From an uncultured Oscillibacter sp. (lineage in GTDB: Bacteria > Bacillota > Clostridia > Oscillospirales > Oscillospiraceae), in assembly GCA_910586735.1 (NCBI GenBank), contig CAJUJW010000058.1, forward strand, positions 1 to 15,231: DNA of 15,231 nucleotides. The letters run 5' to 3'. The position numbers and the translations under genes are program-made. Below the pieces are notes generated by a model, which searched no databases, was not told where the DNA came from, and saw nothing but the letters and a program-made list of their open reading frames with translations. Within the stretch, counting starts at the first letter, position 1; each line of letters starts with the position of its first letter. Shown here piece after piece: positions 13,372-15,231 of the stretch.

Positions 13372-13395
13372 TGAATCTGTTTGACGGCTTGGTTT

Positions 13396-15114
13396 TTACC
13401 CCCTCGCGTGGTCCGTATGGAGGAGGTGGTGGGCCCGCTCTCCCAGGGGGGTCTTGAGGTAGGCGCGGTAGAGGGCCTGCACGTCCGGGTTCTCGTGGGA
13501 GAAGCGAAGCTCGGACCCGGCGTCCAGCTTCCAGAGCTTGTCGCCACGGGCCGCCGCCATCTCCACGCCCTCGTGAATGGGCTGGCCGCCGCCCCCGGCG
13601 CAGCCGCCGGGACAGGCCATAACCTCCACAAAGTCGTACTCCGCAGCCCCGCTGTCGATGGCGTCCATCAGCTTCCGGGTGTTCCCCAGGCCGCTGACCA
13701 CCGCCACCCGCACGTCTCCCGCGCCGGGAATGGCGAACACGGCCTCACGCCAGGGCTTCCCGCCCCGGACCGCCTGGAAGGCGTCCGGGTCCGGGTTCTC
13801 CCCGGTGATCAGGTAGTAGGCGCTTCTCAGCGCCGCGTCCATGACGCCGCCGGTGGCCCCGAAGATCACCGCCGCGCCGGTGCCCGTGCCCAGGGGGCTG
13901 TCAAACTCCGCCTCCTCCAGGTCGGCGGGGACGATGCAGTCGCTGCGGAACAGCCGGCACATCTCCCGGGTGGTCAGCACCACGTCCACGTCCGGGTCGC
14001 CGCAGGCGTCGTTCATCTCCGGCAGCTCACACTCCGCCTTCTTGGCGGAGCAGGGCATGATGGACACCACGAACGTCTTGTGGGGGTCCAGGCCCTTTCT
14101 TTCGGCAAAGTAGCTCTTGGCCACCGCGCCGAACATCTGCTGGGGGGACTTGGCCGTGGACAGGTGGTCCACGTACTGGGGATACTGGCTCTTGAGGAAC
14201 TTCACCCAGCCGGGGCAGCAGGAGGTGAACATGGGCCAGCGGTAGCGCCCCCGGTGGGTGAAGCGGCTGATGAACTCGCTGCCCTCCTCCATGATGGTCA
14301 GGTCCGCGGCGAAGTTGGTGTCGAAGACATAGTCAAAGCCGATGCGCTTCAGCGCGGCCACCATACGGCCCGCCGTGGCCTGCCTGGGGGGCAGGCCGAA
14401 CGCCTCCGCCCAGGCGGTCCGCACCGCCGGGGCCACCTGGATCACCGTGGTGATCTCGGGGTCCGCCAGGGCGTGGAGCACCTTGTTGGTGTCGTCCCGG
14501 ACCGTCAGGGCCCCGGTGGGGCAGTGGGTGACGCACTGGCCGCAGAACACGCAGTCCGTGTTTTTCAGAGCGCGGTTGTAGCTCACGTCCACCGTGGTCC
14601 GGGAGCCGGTGCCCGCCACGTCCCAGATGTTCATCCCCTGGATTTTGTCGCAGACCTGGACGCAGCGCATGCACTTGATGCACTTGCTGGCCTCCCGGAT
14701 AATGGGGACGCTGAGGTCCAGCTTCGCCCGCTCCGGCTGGACCGGGTAGGGCTGGTAGTGGATGTTCAGGTCGTGGGAGAGCTTTTGCAGCGCGCAGTTC
14801 CCGCTGCGGACGCAGACGGTGCAGGTGGAGTTGTGCTGGCTGAGGATCAAGCGGAGGTTGGTCTTCCGGGCCTCCCGGACTCTGGGGGAGTTGGTCTGGA
14901 TGACCATGCCCTCCAGCAGCTTGGAGTTGCAGGCGGGGACCAGGCGGTCCGTGCCCTCCACCTCCACCATGCACATGCGGCAGGCGGCGATCTCGTTGAT
15001 GTCCTTTAAAAAGCACAGGTGGGGAATGGGGATGCCCGCCTTCTCGGCGGCGGTCAGGATGGTGGTGCCCTCGGGGGCGGAGAGCTGCCGCCCGTTGATC
15101 GTAAAGTTTACCAT
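13396..15114 (-). CDS. hydA: [FeFe] hydrogenase catalytic subunit
   Basis: This cytosolic enzyme makes H2 from electrons of fermentation (or oxidises it). The 572 residues hold, in order, a [2Fe-2S] domain (C34, C45, C48, C62) and the His-Cys3 cluster site (H94, C98, C101, C107). Next come two [4Fe-4S] sites (C145/148/151/155 and C188/191/194/198). The H-cluster domain carries signatures TSCCPGW (C299 proton relay, C300 ligand), MPCSAKKAE (C355) and MACPGGCAGG (C501, C505). All catalytic and cluster residues are intact. The start ATG at 15114 overlaps the stop of the upstream gene (ATGGTAA), which indicates tight translational coupling. A longer frame from 15222 is only the upstream gene read out of phase. 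The layout matches HydA of multi-subunit NAD(P)-linked or electron-bifurcating hydrogenases. The maturases HydE/F/G are not in the window. Confidence 0.96.
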   Translation of the reverse strand: MVNFTINGRQLSAPEGTTILTAAEKAGIPIPHLCFLKDINEIAACRMCMVEVEGTDRLVPACNSKLLEGMVIQTNSPRVREARKTNLRLILSQHNSTCTVCVRSGNCALQKLSHDLNIHYQPYPVQPERAKLDLSVPIIREASKCIKCMRCVQVCDKIQGMNIWDVAGTGSRTTVDVSYNRALKNTDCVFCGQCVTHCPTGALTVRDDTNKVLHALADPEITTVIQVAPAVRTAWAEAFGLPPRQATAGRMVAALKRIGFDYVFDTNFAADLTIMEEGSEFISRFTHRGRYRWPMFTSCCPGWVKFLKSQYPQYVDHLSTAKSPQQMFGAVAKSYFAERKGLDPHKTFVVSIMPCSAKKAECELPEMNDACGDPDVDVVLTTREMCRLFRSDCIVPADLEEAEFDSPLGTGTGAAVIFGATGGVMDAALRSAYYLITGENPDPDAFQAVRGGKPWREAVFAIPGAGDVRVAVVSGLGNTRKLMDAIDSGAAEYDFVEVMACPGGCAGGGGQPIHEGVEMAAARGDKLWKLDAGSELRFSHENPDVQALYRAYLKTPLGERAHHLLHTDHARG

Positions 15115-15231
15115 TTCTCCACACGTCCTCCCTTGAAGTTTCCATAGCCGAAGTGGTCGCACCGCAGGCACCGGGAGGACTCCTGCCCGGCCTCCTCGTC
15201 GGTCATGCCGCACTCGATGCACTGGAAGTCC
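15108..15231 (-). CDS. C-terminal end of an Fe-S/flavin oxidoreductase subunit of the hydrogenase operon
   Basis: Only the last 40 residues are present; the gene continues beyond the window. They contain a C-x-x-C-G pair (QCIECGM) and then E-S-S-R-C-L-R-C-D, followed by HFGYGNFKGGRVEKW and the stop TAA at 15108-15110. The R-C-L-x-C-D arrangement recalls the cysteine-rich segment of GltD/NfnB-type FAD- and Fe-S-containing oxidoreductases, rather than the plain ferredoxin-like tail of a classical HydB/NuoF subunit. It overlaps the hydrogenase start by seven bases. Most likely it passes electrons between NAD(P)H and HydA, but the assignment rests on a short fragment. Confidence 0.6.
   Translation of the reverse strand, partial: DFQCIECGMTDEEAGQESSRCLRCDHFGYGNFKGGRVEKW

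Noticed and set aside
13381..15009. A 542-codon open frame on the plus strand over the hydrogenase gene
   Set aside because: It is antisense to an unmistakable [FeFe] hydrogenase, with biased composition and no start signal.

Overview
The window looks like chromosome of a GC-rich anaerobic Firmicute of the class Clostridia, most likely Oscillospiraceae (Flavonifractor/Oscillibacter-like). The grounds are a cytosolic [FeFe] hydrogenase, an ATP-type PEP carboxykinase, a secreted SLH-domain protein, strong GGAGG ribosome binding sites, sigma-A promoters that often carry a TG extended -10, and an intergenic mosaic repeat of a kind common in that group. The taxonomic call is inference; no rRNA is present.

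Layout. 1-243 is the 3' end of a nucleoside phosphorylase. 374-937 is an orphan cytosolic protein behind a leader hairpin. On the minus strand follow a four-helix membrane protein (957-1463) and pckA (1534-3222). 3341-3764 is non-coding repeat DNA. A MerR/NmlR-type regulator (3765-4112, minus) has a textbook 19-bp-spacer promoter, and an SLH protein with a decayed GH18-like barrel (4281-5780, plus) has its own promoter. Then come a small P-loop ATPase (5843-6253, minus), a D-Ala-D-Ala carboxypeptidase (6398-7519, minus) and galM (7653-8690, plus).

From 8761 the character changes. A manganese catalase remnant (8761-9078) with an internal deletion and a stop abuts a 12-bp direct repeat. After it comes a defence cassette: a Dam-family adenine methyltransferase (9180-10028, plus) convergent with a two-gene restriction operon made of an McrB-like GTPase (11474-13270, minus) and a LlaJI/McrC-like PD-(D/E)XK nuclease (10085-11467, minus). 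The nuclease and GTPase would form a GTP-driven restriction complex, and the methyltransferase plausibly protects self DNA. This is the most interesting part of the window. The cassette is closed off by a hydrogenase-operon terminator at 13342-13371.

13396-15114 (minus) is the catalytic [FeFe] hydrogenase subunit, overlapping by 7 nt the end of an upstream gene whose cysteine-rich C-terminus looks like a flavin/Fe-S electron-transfer subunit. Together with PckA and GalM these are the housekeeping fermentative genes. No tRNA, rRNA or CRISPR array was seen.
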